Below, one piece after another: positions 9,027-18,435 of a DNA stretch of 34,124 nucleotides. The notes below the pieces were generated by a model. It was not told where the DNA came from and made no database searches. It worked only from the letters and a program-made list of their open reading frames with translations. Numbering within the stretch: position 1 is the stretch's first letter; each line of letters opens with the position of its first letter. Where the stretch lies: assembly GCF_003850045.1 (NCBI RefSeq), contig NZ_RQJX01000024.1, forward strand, positions 1 through 34,124, in the 5' to 3' direction. Position numbers and translations under genes: made by a program. This stretch comes from Aeromicrobium camelliae (GTDB lineage Bacteria > Actinomycetota > Actinomycetes > Propionibacteriales > Nocardioidaceae).

Positions 9027-10244
9027 GTGCTCACGCTCTCGACCGCGCAGGCGCGGCGCATCGCGCTGGCCGCCCAAGGATTCAGCACGCCTCGGCCCGC
9101 CGGGCCCGTGACGATGGGGCACCTGACCCGCACGGTCCGCCGACTCGGGTTCTTCCAGATCGACTCCGTCAACGTTCTCCAGCGCGCCCACTTCATGCCG
9201 CTGTACTCGCGGTGCGGTCCCTACGACACCGCACTGCTGGCCCGCGCCGCCGAACGGCCGCCGCGGCGCGTCTTCGAGTACTGGGCGCACGTCGCGACCT
9301 ACGTCGACATCGATTTGTGGCCGGCGATGCAGCACCGGATGGTCGAGCGACACGGGATGTGGGGCTCGATGCGGGAGATCGCGCAGGCCCACCCCGGCCT
9401 CGTGGAGACGGTGCTCGACCTCGTCCGCGATCACGGGCCCCTCACCGCTCGAGAGGCCGACGCCCTGCTGCACGGCGAGAACGTGACGCGCGATCGCAGC
9501 AACTGGGGATGGAACTGGTCAGCGACCAAGAAGGCGTTGGAGTACCTCTTCTTCATCGGCGAGATCACGGCGGCCCGGCGCAACGGCGCCTTCGAGCGGG
9601 TCTACGACCTCAGCGAGCGGGTGATCCCCGCCGAGGTGCTCGCGCGGCCGGCGCTCGATGCGGAGGAAGCGCACCGCCACCTCGTGGAGCATGCCGCGCG
9701 TGCGCTCGGCGTCGCCACCGAACCGTGTCTGCGCGACTACTTCCGCACCTCGCCCGCTCCCACACGGCGTGCCGTCGGCTCCTTGGTCGAGGATGGCGTG
9801 CTGCGTCCGGTCGCGATCGAAGGATGGAGCCGGCCGGCATATCTGCACGCCGAGGCGCGCCAGCCCCGCCGGGTCGACGCGAGGGCGCTGCTGAGCCCGT
9901 TCGACCCGCTCGTCTTCGAACGCACCCGGGCCGAGCAGCTGTTCGACTTCCGCTACCGCATCGAGATCTACGTCCCCGAGGCCAAACGTGAGTACGGGTA
10001 CTACGTGCTGCCCTTCCTTCTCGGTGAGCGCATCGTGGCGAGGGTCGACCTGAAGGCCGACCGGGCCGGCGGCGCGTTGAATGTCGTCGGCGCCTGGGCC
10101 GAGTCCTACGCTCCCGACGACGTCGCCGAGCAGTTGGCCGCCGAACTGCAGGTGCTGAGCGGGTGGCTCGGGCTTTCCGAAGTCCGTCCACCTGCGCGTG
10201 GTGATTTGGCCCCTGCTCTGGCCAAGGCGTTGGGTGTGGCGTGA
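9027..10244 (+). CDS. Winged-helix DNA glycosylase of the AlkX/YcaQ type
   Basis: The 405-residue protein belongs to the HTH_42 (YcaQ/AlkZ) family, whose members remove alkylated bases and open interstrand crosslinks. Signs are RTVRRLGFFQIDSVNVLQRAHFMPLYSR near the N-terminus, VFEYWAHVATYV, a winged-helix middle region, and LLSPFDPLVFERTRAEQLFDFRYRIEIYVPEAKREYGYYVLPFLLGERIVARVDLKADR near the C-terminus. The catalytic motif is QID (Gln44-Asp46). The family is split into AlkZ-like proteins with Q-x-Q and AlkX-like proteins (as E. coli YcaQ) with Q-x-D; this one is the latter. GTG 9027 follows the response-regulator stop by 3 bases. Confidence 0.9.
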   Translation: MLTLSTAQARRIALAAQGFSTPRPAGPVTMGHLTRTVRRLGFFQIDSVNVLQRAHFMPLYSRCGPYDTALLARAAERPPRRVFEYWAHVATYVDIDLWPAMQHRMVERHGMWGSMREIAQAHPGLVETVLDLVRDHGPLTAREADALLHGENVTRDRSNWGWNWSATKKALEYLFFIGEITAARRNGAFERVYDLSERVIPAEVLARPALDAEEAHRHLVEHAARALGVATEPCLRDYFRTSPAPTRRAVGSLVEDGVLRPVAIEGWSRPAYLHAEARQPRRVDARALLSPFDPLVFERTRAEQLFDFRYRIEIYVPEAKREYGYYVLPFLLGERIVARVDLKADRAGGALNVVGAWAESYAPDDVAEQLAAELQVLSGWLGLSEVRPPARGDLAPALAKALGVA

Positions 10245-10258
10245 CGACACCCTAGGAT
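10230..10258 (+). promoter_or_regulatory. secA promoter, leaderless layout
   Basis: TTGGGT (10230-10235), 17 bases, then TAGGAT (10253-10258), then 6 bases and GTG 10265. The -35 lies inside the end of the glycosylase gene. There is no good Shine-Dalgarno sequence. Confidence 0.62.
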
Positions 10259-10264
10259 GAGCAG

Positions 10265-13027
<2,763 letters not shown>

Positions 13028-13030
13028 CCA

Positions 13031-13486
13031 TCACGCCCAGGTGAGGGCGGTGCATCGCCACAGCGGTCCGCGCGGTGCCGTGTCGTCGCGCTCGAGGCGC
13101 AAGGCGATCGCGTGAGAGCGACCATCGTGGACCATCCGTCCGGCGATCTCGGCTGCCCCGTCGCGCACCATCGACACGTGTACTGACGCGAGTCGAGCAC
13201 GGTGCCGGCTGGCGCGGACTCGGCGACGTTGCAGGTGGTCCTGCAGGTGCTCGAACACGTCGGCGGTCATCCACGGGCCGAGTTGCCGCACCGGCCGGTG
13301 GCCGTGGATGACCTCGGCGACGGCCTGGACGAAGCGGGCGGAACGGTCGCGCAGTTCGCCGCTGTTGTCGCGCTCGACTGGGACCGGCAGCACTGGCGGC
13401 GCGGGTGGGAACGGCAGCGGGATCTGCGCGTCCAGCTGCCCCTGGGGATGCGGTTCGGTGACGAATGCGGTGGCGGTGAGCATCAT
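13031..13486 (-). CDS. Rv3235-family protein (function unknown)
   Basis: The 151-residue protein starts MMLTATAFVTEPHPQGQLD, has a Pro-rich stretch (FPPAPPVLPVPVERD), and a conserved C-terminal half (FVQAVAEVIHGHRPVRQLGPWMTADVFEHLQDHLQRR, then ASVHVSMVRDGAAEIAGRMVHDGRSHAIALRLER). This pattern and the place beside secA match the Rv3235 (DUF6459) family of actinobacteria. No catalytic motif is evident. Its ATG (13486) overlaps the stop of the LysM gene (ATGA), so the two are co-translated; ATG 13483 is the alternative start. Confidence 0.8.
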   Translation of the reverse strand: MMLTATAFVTEPHPQGQLDAQIPLPFPPAPPVLPVPVERDNSGELRDRSARFVQAVAEVIHGHRPVRQLGPWMTADVFEHLQDHLQRRRVRASRHRARLASVHVSMVRDGAAEIAGRMVHDGRSHAIALRLERDDTAPRGPLWRCTALTWA

Positions 13487-14040
13487 CGCGCCCCGTCCGG
13501 AGCGATGAGGACCTGGCTGGGCACGATGTAGTCGGCGTCCGGGCCGATGACGTCGCGATTGCGTTCGTGCCACGCCGTGGTGGCGGCAGCGATCTGTGCA
13601 GTGCCGTGCCCGGGAGGTAGGTGACGAGCCGCGATCGTCCATAACGAGTCGCCGGCGACGACGACATGGTGCGCGGGCGGCGGTGGTTGTTCCACCGCCA
13701 CGGGGGTGACGCCGACTGGTCGATCCGGTAGCCGAAGGCCGTCGAGGTCCCCGGACGCCGCTGCCGGGCTGGCCATGAGACCCGCCCCGGCTCCGCCGAG
13801 GACGAGCATCACGACCCATCGCGGAGCCAGGTGGCGGATCAGGCGCGGGTCGACGAGTGCGAGGAGCGAGAGCACGGCGCACCAGCCGACGAGGACGGCT
13901 GCGCCCGCTGCGGCGCCGTAGGTCACGGTGGATTCGAGCTCGCCCTGCGCCGCCGAGTCGAGCCACCGAGGAACACGCGGCAGGGCCGTGGCCGCCGTTC
14001 CTATCGACATGAGGGCGATGACCGCCGGTCGACTTCTCAT
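13483..14040 (-). CDS. LysM-domain membrane protein
   Basis: The 185-residue protein has hydrophobic segments at about residues 5-20, 40-62 and 72-93, a Pro-rich linker (EQPPPPAHH), and a C-terminal LysM domain (HVVVAGDSLWTIAARHL ... IVPSQVLIAP). LysM domains bind peptidoglycan, so it probably tethers the membrane to the wall or scaffolds an envelope complex. Its promoter has a perfect TTGACA and is covered by three 10-bp direct repeats. The leader is about 33 bases with a GGGGG run before ATG 14040. It is the first gene of a two-gene unit with the Rv3235-like gene. Confidence 0.87.
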   Translation of the reverse strand: MRSRPAVIALMSIGTAATALPRVPRWLDSAAQGELESTVTYGAAAGAAVLVGWCAVLSLLALVDPRLIRHLAPRWVVMLVLGGAGAGLMASPAAASGDLDGLRLPDRPVGVTPVAVEQPPPPAHHVVVAGDSLWTIAARHLPPGHGTAQIAAATTAWHERNRDVIGPDADYIVPSQVLIAPDGAR

Positions 14041-14061
14041 GAGGACCCCCGAATGGTGCGT

Positions 14062-14091
14062 GTAATGACGTTCGATGACATTTGATGACGT
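14062..14091. repeat. Three head-to-tail 10-bp repeats, likely operator
   Basis: On the plus strand the units are GTAATGACGT, TCGATGACAT and TTGATGACGT, with core ATGAC at a strict 10-base period. They cover the -10 box and the expected transcription start of the LysM gene and end 38 bases before the -10 of the divergent gene. A period of one helical turn places all units on one face of the DNA, as for regulators that bind direct repeats head to tail. BldC is such a regulator, and a BldC/MerR-like HTH gene lies at 14587-14829. The link is inference. Confidence 0.65.
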
Positions 14092-14108
14092 CCGAGCACG
14101 CTTGTCAA
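14080..14108 (-). promoter_or_regulatory. Promoter of the LysM/Rv3235-like unit
   Basis: On the minus strand TTGACA (14108-14103), a 17-base spacer and TCAAAT (14085-14080). Transcription should start near 14073, giving a leader of about 33 bases. This is the best -35 in the window. The 10-bp direct repeats overlap the -10 and the start. Confidence 0.7.
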
Positions 14109-14129
14109 CCGGTCATCCTCTCGGTTGGG

Positions 14130-14135
14130 TACGGT
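14130..14135 (+). promoter_or_regulatory. -10 box, leaderless layout
   Basis: TACGGT is followed by 6 bases and ATG 14142, with no Shine-Dalgarno sequence. A TTGTCA lies at 14102-14107 but 22 bases away, too far for a standard promoter. It is divergent from the LysM promoter. Confidence 0.55.
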
Positions 14136-14141
14136 GACGGC

Positions 14142-14633
14142 ATGCGGTGGGACCGGCTGTTCGACGATCTCGAGGCCTCGGTCGAGGACGTGGTGCGAGT
14201 CGAGCGCGACGCGCTGGCCGACGATCTGAGGGACGAGTTGCTCGCGGAACGGTCGTGGGCCGAGGGGCTGGCCGGGGACATCGTGGTGTCGGTGCGGGGA
14301 GCCGGGGACATCACCGGAACGGTCAGCGCCGTCACCGATCACTTCGTTCACCTCGCCGGTATCCACGAGGACGTGCTCGTCGCGCGCTCTGCGGTCATGG
14401 CCGTGAGCGGAGGCGAGGGTGAGCCGGCGGCACACACGCGCGTCGGCTGGGGTGGAGCTTTTCGCGCGGCGCGTGACGACGGCGATCCCGTGCGCCTCGT
14501 GCGCGTCGACGGTCAGGTCGCCGAGGGTGAGGTGCGCGCCGTCGCCGCCGATGCCGTGATGCTGCGGACGGTGACGGGGCACGTGGTCACGATTCCGTGG
14601 TCCGCGATCGCTCTCGTGCGGCGTCGGCGTTGA
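14142..14633 (+). CDS. Small conserved actinobacterial protein, function unknown
   Basis: The 163-residue protein starts MRWDRLFDDLEASVEDVVRVERDALADDL, a pattern I know from uncharacterised actinobacterial proteins sometimes mislabelled as Fis-family regulators. After an acidic helical N-terminus come two beta-rich stretches (AGDIVVSVRGAGDITGTVSAVTDHFVHLAG and VRLVRVDGQVAEGEVRAVAADAVMLRTVTGHVVTIPWSAIALV) that look like small SH3- or Sm-type barrels. There is no DNA-binding motif or catalytic motif. Its 3' end overlaps the convergent HTH gene by 47 bases. Confidence 0.78.
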   Translation: MRWDRLFDDLEASVEDVVRVERDALADDLRDELLAERSWAEGLAGDIVVSVRGAGDITGTVSAVTDHFVHLAGIHEDVLVARSAVMAVSGGEGEPAAHTRVGWGGAFRAARDDGDPVRLVRVDGQVAEGEVRAVAADAVMLRTVTGHVVTIPWSAIALVRRRR

Positions 14634-14829
14634 TCTGCTCGGCGGTCCGCTCGTACTGGCGGGCGATGAAGCGCTCCAACTCGTCGTGCTCGATACGCCA
14701 CACGCCGCGGCCGCCGATCTGGATGCCGCGCAGTTCGCCCGAGGTCAGCAGAGCCCGCACCTGACGGACGCTGACGTTGAGGACCTCGGCGACGTCGGGG
14801 ATCGACATGAACCGCTGCTGCGAGGACAT
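14587..14829 (-). CDS. BldC/excisionase-like single-domain HTH protein
   Basis: The 80-residue protein is a MerR/excisionase-type winged helix: FMSIPDVAEVLNVSVRQVRALLTSGELRGIQIGGRGVWRIEHDELERFIARQ, followed by a charged tail. Such proteins bind DNA as regulators (BldC) or recombination directionality factors; with no integrase nearby, a regulator is more likely. I chose ATG 14829, directly before the domain; GAGAAT, 6 bases upstream, may be a -10 box. A GTG at 14868 would add 13 residues. It ends inside the convergent gene, an arrangement that could cause transcriptional interference. Confidence 0.85.
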   Translation of the reverse strand: MSSQQRFMSIPDVAEVLNVSVRQVRALLTSGELRGIQIGGRGVWRIEHDELERFIARQYERTAEQINADAARERSRTTES

Positions 14830-14860
14830 GTCGGCATTCTCGCACGCGGCGGGCCCGCCG

Positions 14861-14879
14861 TTGTCCACCGTGTGGATAG
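14861..14879. other. Pair of inverted DnaA-box-like sequences
   Basis: TTGTCCACC (14861-14869) differs by one base from the actinobacterial DnaA box TTGTCCACA. The complement of 14871-14879 is CTATCCACA, one base from TTATCCACA. The two face each other one base apart in the short stretch between the HTH start and the next gene. This could be chance or a regulatory DnaA site. Confidence 0.35.
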
Positions 14880-14885
14880 CCGATC

Positions 14886-14914
14886 TGGACGATGTCGTCC
14901 CGATCCGCTAGGAC
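14886..14914 (+). promoter_or_regulatory. Promoter of the SAF/CpaB gene, leaderless layout
   Basis: TGGACG (14886-14891), a 17-base spacer, TAGGAC (14909-14914), then 7 bases and ATG 14922. There is no Shine-Dalgarno sequence. Confidence 0.58.
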
Positions 14915-14921
14915 TGGTGCC

Positions 14922-15557
14922 ATGAGTACTCGGACCGGAACCGCGACGCGGACGGCGCGCCGCTGGCGATCCGGTCCCTGGCGTTCGCCCCGCTTCATGC
15001 TGGGGCTCGCGCTCGTGCTCGCCGCGACAGCGGCGGGCGGATGGGTCGTGGCCGGGCTCGCCGACGACGAGCTCTACTGGTCGGTCCGCGACGGAGTCCG
15101 GGCAGGGGAGCCGGTGCGCGAGGAGCAACTGGTCGCGACCCGCGCCCGGCTCGAGGGTGCGGTCCAGGACGCCGTCGTCCCCGCCGACGCCACGATCGAG
15201 CCCGGCACCGTGTGGGCTCACGACATGCCTGCCGGGGTGATCGTGCCCGAGGGTGCGTGGGTCGGCGACGTCGTCGGTGATCATGAAGTCCCGCTCGCGG
15301 TCCGAGAAGGAGCGATGCCCGCCGACCTCGCGCCCGGTGACCGGGTGGACGTCTGGGTCGGACCGGGGCCGCAGGAAGGGATGGCGGCCGCGACATCGGC
15401 GCAACGCGTCCTCGCCGACGTCCGCGTGGTCGGGGTCGATCCAGCGCCCACGGGCGGTGCCGCGACGGTCGTCGTCGGCGTGGGCGAGGAACCTCCGTCG
15501 GCGACCACCGTGGCCTCGGTCGGGGCGGGTCACGTCACGCTGGTGCGGCGCTCGTGA
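14922..15557 (+). CDS. SAF-domain (CpaB/RcpC-like) membrane protein
   Basis: The 211-residue protein has a basic N-terminus, one membrane segment at about residues 26-46 (MLGLALVLAATAAGGWVVAGL), and an extracytoplasmic region with a SAF-type part (VRAGEPVREEQLVATRARL ... PAGVIVPEGAWVG) and a second part (VPLAVREGAMPADLAPGDRVDVWVG) typical of CpaB-like proteins of Flp/Tad pilus assembly. Its stop overlaps the start of the CpaE-like gene (GTGA). No pilin, TadA/B/C or prepilin peptidase gene is in this window, so the rest of any assembly system is elsewhere or absent. Confidence 0.84.
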   Translation: MSTRTGTATRTARRWRSGPWRSPRFMLGLALVLAATAAGGWVVAGLADDELYWSVRDGVRAGEPVREEQLVATRARLEGAVQDAVVPADATIEPGTVWAHDMPAGVIVPEGAWVGDVVGDHEVPLAVREGAMPADLAPGDRVDVWVGPGPQEGMAAATSAQRVLADVRVVGVDPAPTGGAATVVVGVGEEPPSATTVASVGAGHVTLVRRS

Positions 15558-16696
15558 TCGCCGTCGCGGTCGCTGCCGGGGGCGCGAGCTGGGAGGCGGG
15601 CGTGCTCGAGGAGATCGAACGATCGGCGGCGCTGACACTGGCACGCCGCTGTGTGGACGCCGCGGATCTGCTGGCGCTGAGGGACACCGGACGCGCGCAG
15701 GTCGCCGTCGTCGATCCGCAGCTCGGGGGTCTCGACATGGATGCGGTGAGCCGGCTTCGCGAGGGTGGCATCGCGGTCGTCGGGCTCGGGGAGGTGGTGC
15801 CCGAGCTCGGCATCGTCTCCGCGGTCCAGCCTGGTGCGCTCGATGAGCTCGCCCGGGAGGACCTGCGCCGTTCGGTCCGTGCACCGGTCAAGGAGCGGCC
15901 CACGTCTCCCGTCATCGCCGTGTGGGGGCCGACGGGAGCCCCGGGTCGCACGAGCGTCGCAGTGGAACTCGCTGCGTCGTTGTCCCGGCATGCCTCGACG
16001 GTCGTGGTCGACGTCGACCCCCACGGGGGCGCGGTGGCGCAGGCGCTCGGCCTTCTCGACGAGGTGAGTGGCCTCGTGGCGGCGTGTCGCAGCGCCAACG
16101 CCGGTCGTCCCGATGAGGTGGACGCGGCGGTCACCGCCGTGGCACCGCAGCTCGAGGTCCTCACCGGCCTGCCCCGTGCCGACATGTGGACGCAGGTCCG
16201 GCCCGCGGCGCTTCACGCCGTGCTGGACCGTCTTGCCGCGACGCACGACCTCGTCGTGCTCGACACCGGCTTCGGGAACGAGGGTGCTGTCGGGCCGGGG
16301 CCGGCGCGCGACCAAGCCACGATCGCGGCCCTCGACCGTGCCGACGTCACGGTCGTCGTCGGACGTGCCGAGCCACTCGGCCTCGCGCGGCTGCTGCGAT
16401 GCCTCGACGACGGCAGCCCGTGGTCGGCTCCACCGTGGGTCGTCGTCAACCACGTGCGCAGTTCGCTCGGCTGGAGTGACGGCGAGATCGCGGCCATGGT
16501 CCGTGAGGTGAGCGGGCACCCGGTGAGGGCCTTCCTGCCGGAGGACGCGCACGCTCACGACACCGCCGCCCTGCATGGAATACCGGTCCGCGAAGCCGCT
16601 CCCACGTCGCCCTGGGTCGCCCGCATCGACCGGTTGGCTCGGGAGCTGTGGAACGACGTCGGTGATAGGGTCGCGAGCATCTCGACCAGGAAGTGA
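15554..16696 (+). CDS. CpaE-like P-loop protein with altered Walker A
   Basis: The 380-residue protein has an N-terminal receiver-like domain (about 1-110, with VAVVDPQLGGLDMDAV) and a MinD/CpaE-type ATPase domain (SPVIAVWGPTGAPGRTSVAVELAASL, then VVVDVDPHGGAVAQALGL and LVVLDTGFG). CpaE proteins localise Tad pilus machinery. The deviant Walker A normally reads KGGxGKT; here both lysines are replaced (TGAPGRTS, with Arg132 at the P-loop lysine). This may be a family trait in actinobacteria, and ATPase activity cannot be assumed. The GTG start overlaps the SAF-gene stop, so the two are coupled. Confidence 0.82.
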   Translation: MIAVAVAAGGASWEAGVLEEIERSAALTLARRCVDAADLLALRDTGRAQVAVVDPQLGGLDMDAVSRLREGGIAVVGLGEVVPELGIVSAVQPGALDELAREDLRRSVRAPVKERPTSPVIAVWGPTGAPGRTSVAVELAASLSRHASTVVVDVDPHGGAVAQALGLLDEVSGLVAACRSANAGRPDEVDAAVTAVAPQLEVLTGLPRADMWTQVRPAALHAVLDRLAATHDLVVLDTGFGNEGAVGPGPARDQATIAALDRADVTVVVGRAEPLGLARLLRCLDDGSPWSAPPWVVVNHVRSSLGWSDGEIAAMVREVSGHPVRAFLPEDAHAHDTAALHGIPVREAAPTSPWVARIDRLARELWNDVGDRVASISTRK

Positions 16697-16697
16697 C

Positions 16698-18116
16698 ATG
16701 CGACGACTCAGCCCGCTCGATGCGTTGTTCCTGCAGCGCGACGCGCCGGAGTCTCCTCGTCACATCGCCTCGCTGGTGCTGCTCCAACCGGGAGAGCGGC
16801 CGCTGGACTACGACACGCTGCTGCAGCTGATCTCCGAGCGCCTCGACCTCGTCCCGCGGTACCGGCAGGTCCCTCGTCCGGTACCCGGCGCCCTGGGGTT
16901 GCCCGTCTGGGTCGACGACGAGGACTTCGACGTCTCGCTGCACGTCCGGCGGTCGGCCCTGCCGCGCCCCGGCACGATGCAGGCGCTCCACGATCTGGTC
17001 GGGAGACTGATCGCCCGACGCCTCGACCACGACCGCGCCCTGTGGGAGCTGTACCTCATCGAGGGGCTGGAGGGCGGACTCACCGCTCTGCTCTTCAAGG
17101 CTCATCAGGCGCTCGTCGACGGCTCGCACACGGTCGACCTCGCGCAGGTGTTGCTCGAGGACTCCGCCGACGTGCGCGAGCTGCCGCACCAGGAGTGGGC
17201 GCCCCGGGGCACCCCCAGCGCCGTCTCCCTGGCTCTTGCCTCGATCCGCGATCAGGTGGTCCATCCGGGCACCATCCTCAGCAACTCGGCCTTCCGCGCC
17301 GAGCGATTGCTGTCGCGCATCCCGATGCCGCGCCCGGATCCGGCTCGCATCGGTGCTCTCGACGCTCCGCTGTCGCGGCATCGCCGTTTCGCGACCGCCT
17401 CGGCCTCGCTCGACGATCTGCGCCGGGTGCGCGACGAGCACGGGGGCACCGTCAATGACGTCCTGCTCGCGGCGATCGCCGGTGCGCTGCGGGGCTGGTT
17501 GCTCACTCGTGCCGAGCCGGTTTCGGCGTCCACGAGTTTTCGCGCGATGGTGCCGATGTCGGTGCGGCTCAAGGGTGCCGAGGACGACTCGTTACCGACC
17601 TCGCTCGGTTCGCGCGTGCGCGGCCATCTGCTGTCGCTGCCCGTGGGGGAGACCAACGCCGTCGTCCGGCTCCACCAGGTGTCGTACGCCCTCAAGGCGC
17701 ACCGCGAGACCGGCGATGCCGTCGCCGCGCAGACGCTCGCGGACCTGCCGGGTTTCGCCACCTCGACGTTCCATGCGGTCGGCGCGCGGGTCGCCGAGAA
17801 CGAGGCCTCCCGCGGCTATCAGCTCGTCGTCACGAACGTCCCCGGGCCGCAGGAACCGGTCTTCATGGGCGGCCAGCAATTGCACCAGGTGTACCCCGCG
17901 ATCCCGCTCACCGGCCGCCGGCCGCTCGCGATCGGGATCACCACGTACCAGGGCCGGGCGTACTTCGGTATCGTCGCGGACCGCGAAGCGGTGCCCGATG
18001 TCGACGTCCTCGCGCAGTGCGTGGACGAGGCCGTGGAGGAACTCGTGGAGACCACCAGTCCACGGCGCCGGGCTCCGCGCGGGCGCAAGCGACCGGAGAA
18101 GGGTGGAGCACGATGA
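16698..18116 (+). CDS. WS/DGAT-family acyltransferase with altered active site
   Basis: The 472-residue protein matches wax ester synthase/diacylglycerol acyltransferases from end to end: MRRLSPLDALFLQRD at the start, PRYRQVPRPVPGALGLPVWVDDEDFDVSLHVRR, GTVNDVLLAAIAGALRGWL, and late VTNVPGPQEPVFMGGQQLHQVYPAIPLTGRRPLAIGITTYQGRAYFGIVADRE. The active-site motif HHxxxDG reads HQALVDG (His136, Gln137, Asp141), so the second, catalytic His is Gln. Activity is therefore doubtful or different. ATG 16698 follows AGGAAG by 4 bases and the upstream stop by 1. TAGGGT (16666-16671) may be a promoter element. The next gene overlaps by ATGA. Confidence 0.9.
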   Translation: MRRLSPLDALFLQRDAPESPRHIASLVLLQPGERPLDYDTLLQLISERLDLVPRYRQVPRPVPGALGLPVWVDDEDFDVSLHVRRSALPRPGTMQALHDLVGRLIARRLDHDRALWELYLIEGLEGGLTALLFKAHQALVDGSHTVDLAQVLLEDSADVRELPHQEWAPRGTPSAVSLALASIRDQVVHPGTILSNSAFRAERLLSRIPMPRPDPARIGALDAPLSRHRRFATASASLDDLRRVRDEHGGTVNDVLLAAIAGALRGWLLTRAEPVSASTSFRAMVPMSVRLKGAEDDSLPTSLGSRVRGHLLSLPVGETNAVVRLHQVSYALKAHRETGDAVAAQTLADLPGFATSTFHAVGARVAENEASRGYQLVVTNVPGPQEPVFMGGQQLHQVYPAIPLTGRRPLAIGITTYQGRAYFGIVADREAVPDVDVLAQCVDEAVEELVETTSPRRRAPRGRKRPEKGGAR

Positions 18117-18403
18117 GGATCTACATCGGCACGGATGCCGGCGGGCTCGAAGCTCTGCGAGCCGGCGAGCTCTACGGCCCCGCAGTGCTCGCCGAGTCCG
18201 AGGACGAGGAGCACGAGTACGAGGCGATGTTGGCCGCGGCCGAGGACGGCCCTGTCGTCGTGGTCGCCGAGATCGATGACGACGAGCAGCCCGTCACGCT
18301 GCGTGAGGTCGTGGCTCTCCACACCGACATCGACGGCTCGGGCGACCTCGCCTGGTTCGCCCCGCAGGAACTCGACTCCGTGATCGCCCACGTCACCCAC
18401 TAG
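18113..18403 (+). CDS. DUF6912-like protein
   Basis: The 96-residue acidic protein starts MRIYIGTDAGGLEALRAGELYGPAVLA and ends LAWFAPQELDSVI. It has EDEEHEYEAMLAAAEDG and PVVVVAEIDDDEQPVTLREVVALHTD between them. I recognise this as the actinobacterial DUF6912 type, though shorter than most members I recall. Function is unknown. It starts within the stop of the acyltransferase gene (ATGA) after a GGTGGAG ribosome site, so it is translationally coupled. Its stop codon TAG is the first three bases of the LexA-type operator for the next gene. Confidence 0.7.
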   Translation: MRIYIGTDAGGLEALRAGELYGPAVLAESEDEEHEYEAMLAAAEDGPVVVVAEIDDDEQPVTLREVVALHTDIDGSGDLAWFAPQELDSVIAHVTH

Positions 18404-18416
18404 AACATCTGTTCGA
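18401..18416. promoter_or_regulatory. LexA operator (SOS box)
   Basis: TAGAACATCTGTTCGA fits the actinobacterial SOS consensus TCGAAC-N4-GTTCGA at 11 of the 12 defined positions; only the second base differs. It overlaps the DUF6912-like stop and occupies the expected -35 region (17 bases before the -10 at 18424), so bound LexA would block polymerase at the AlkB-like gene. Confidence 0.8.
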
Positions 18417-18423
18417 TCCGTCG

Positions 18424-18429
18424 TATCGT
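18424..18429 (+). promoter_or_regulatory. -10 box of the AlkB-like gene, leaderless layout
   Basis: TATCGT is followed by 6 bases and ATG 18436. There is no Shine-Dalgarno sequence. The hexamer 17 bases upstream (TAGAAC) is the left half of the SOS box. Confidence 0.62.
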
Positions 18430-18435
18430 GGCGGC

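Noticed and set aside
14587..14829. Excisionase of a mobile element
   Set aside because: The fold fits, but no integrase or attachment site is near and the surroundings are conserved-type chromosomal genes; a BldC-like regulator is preferred.
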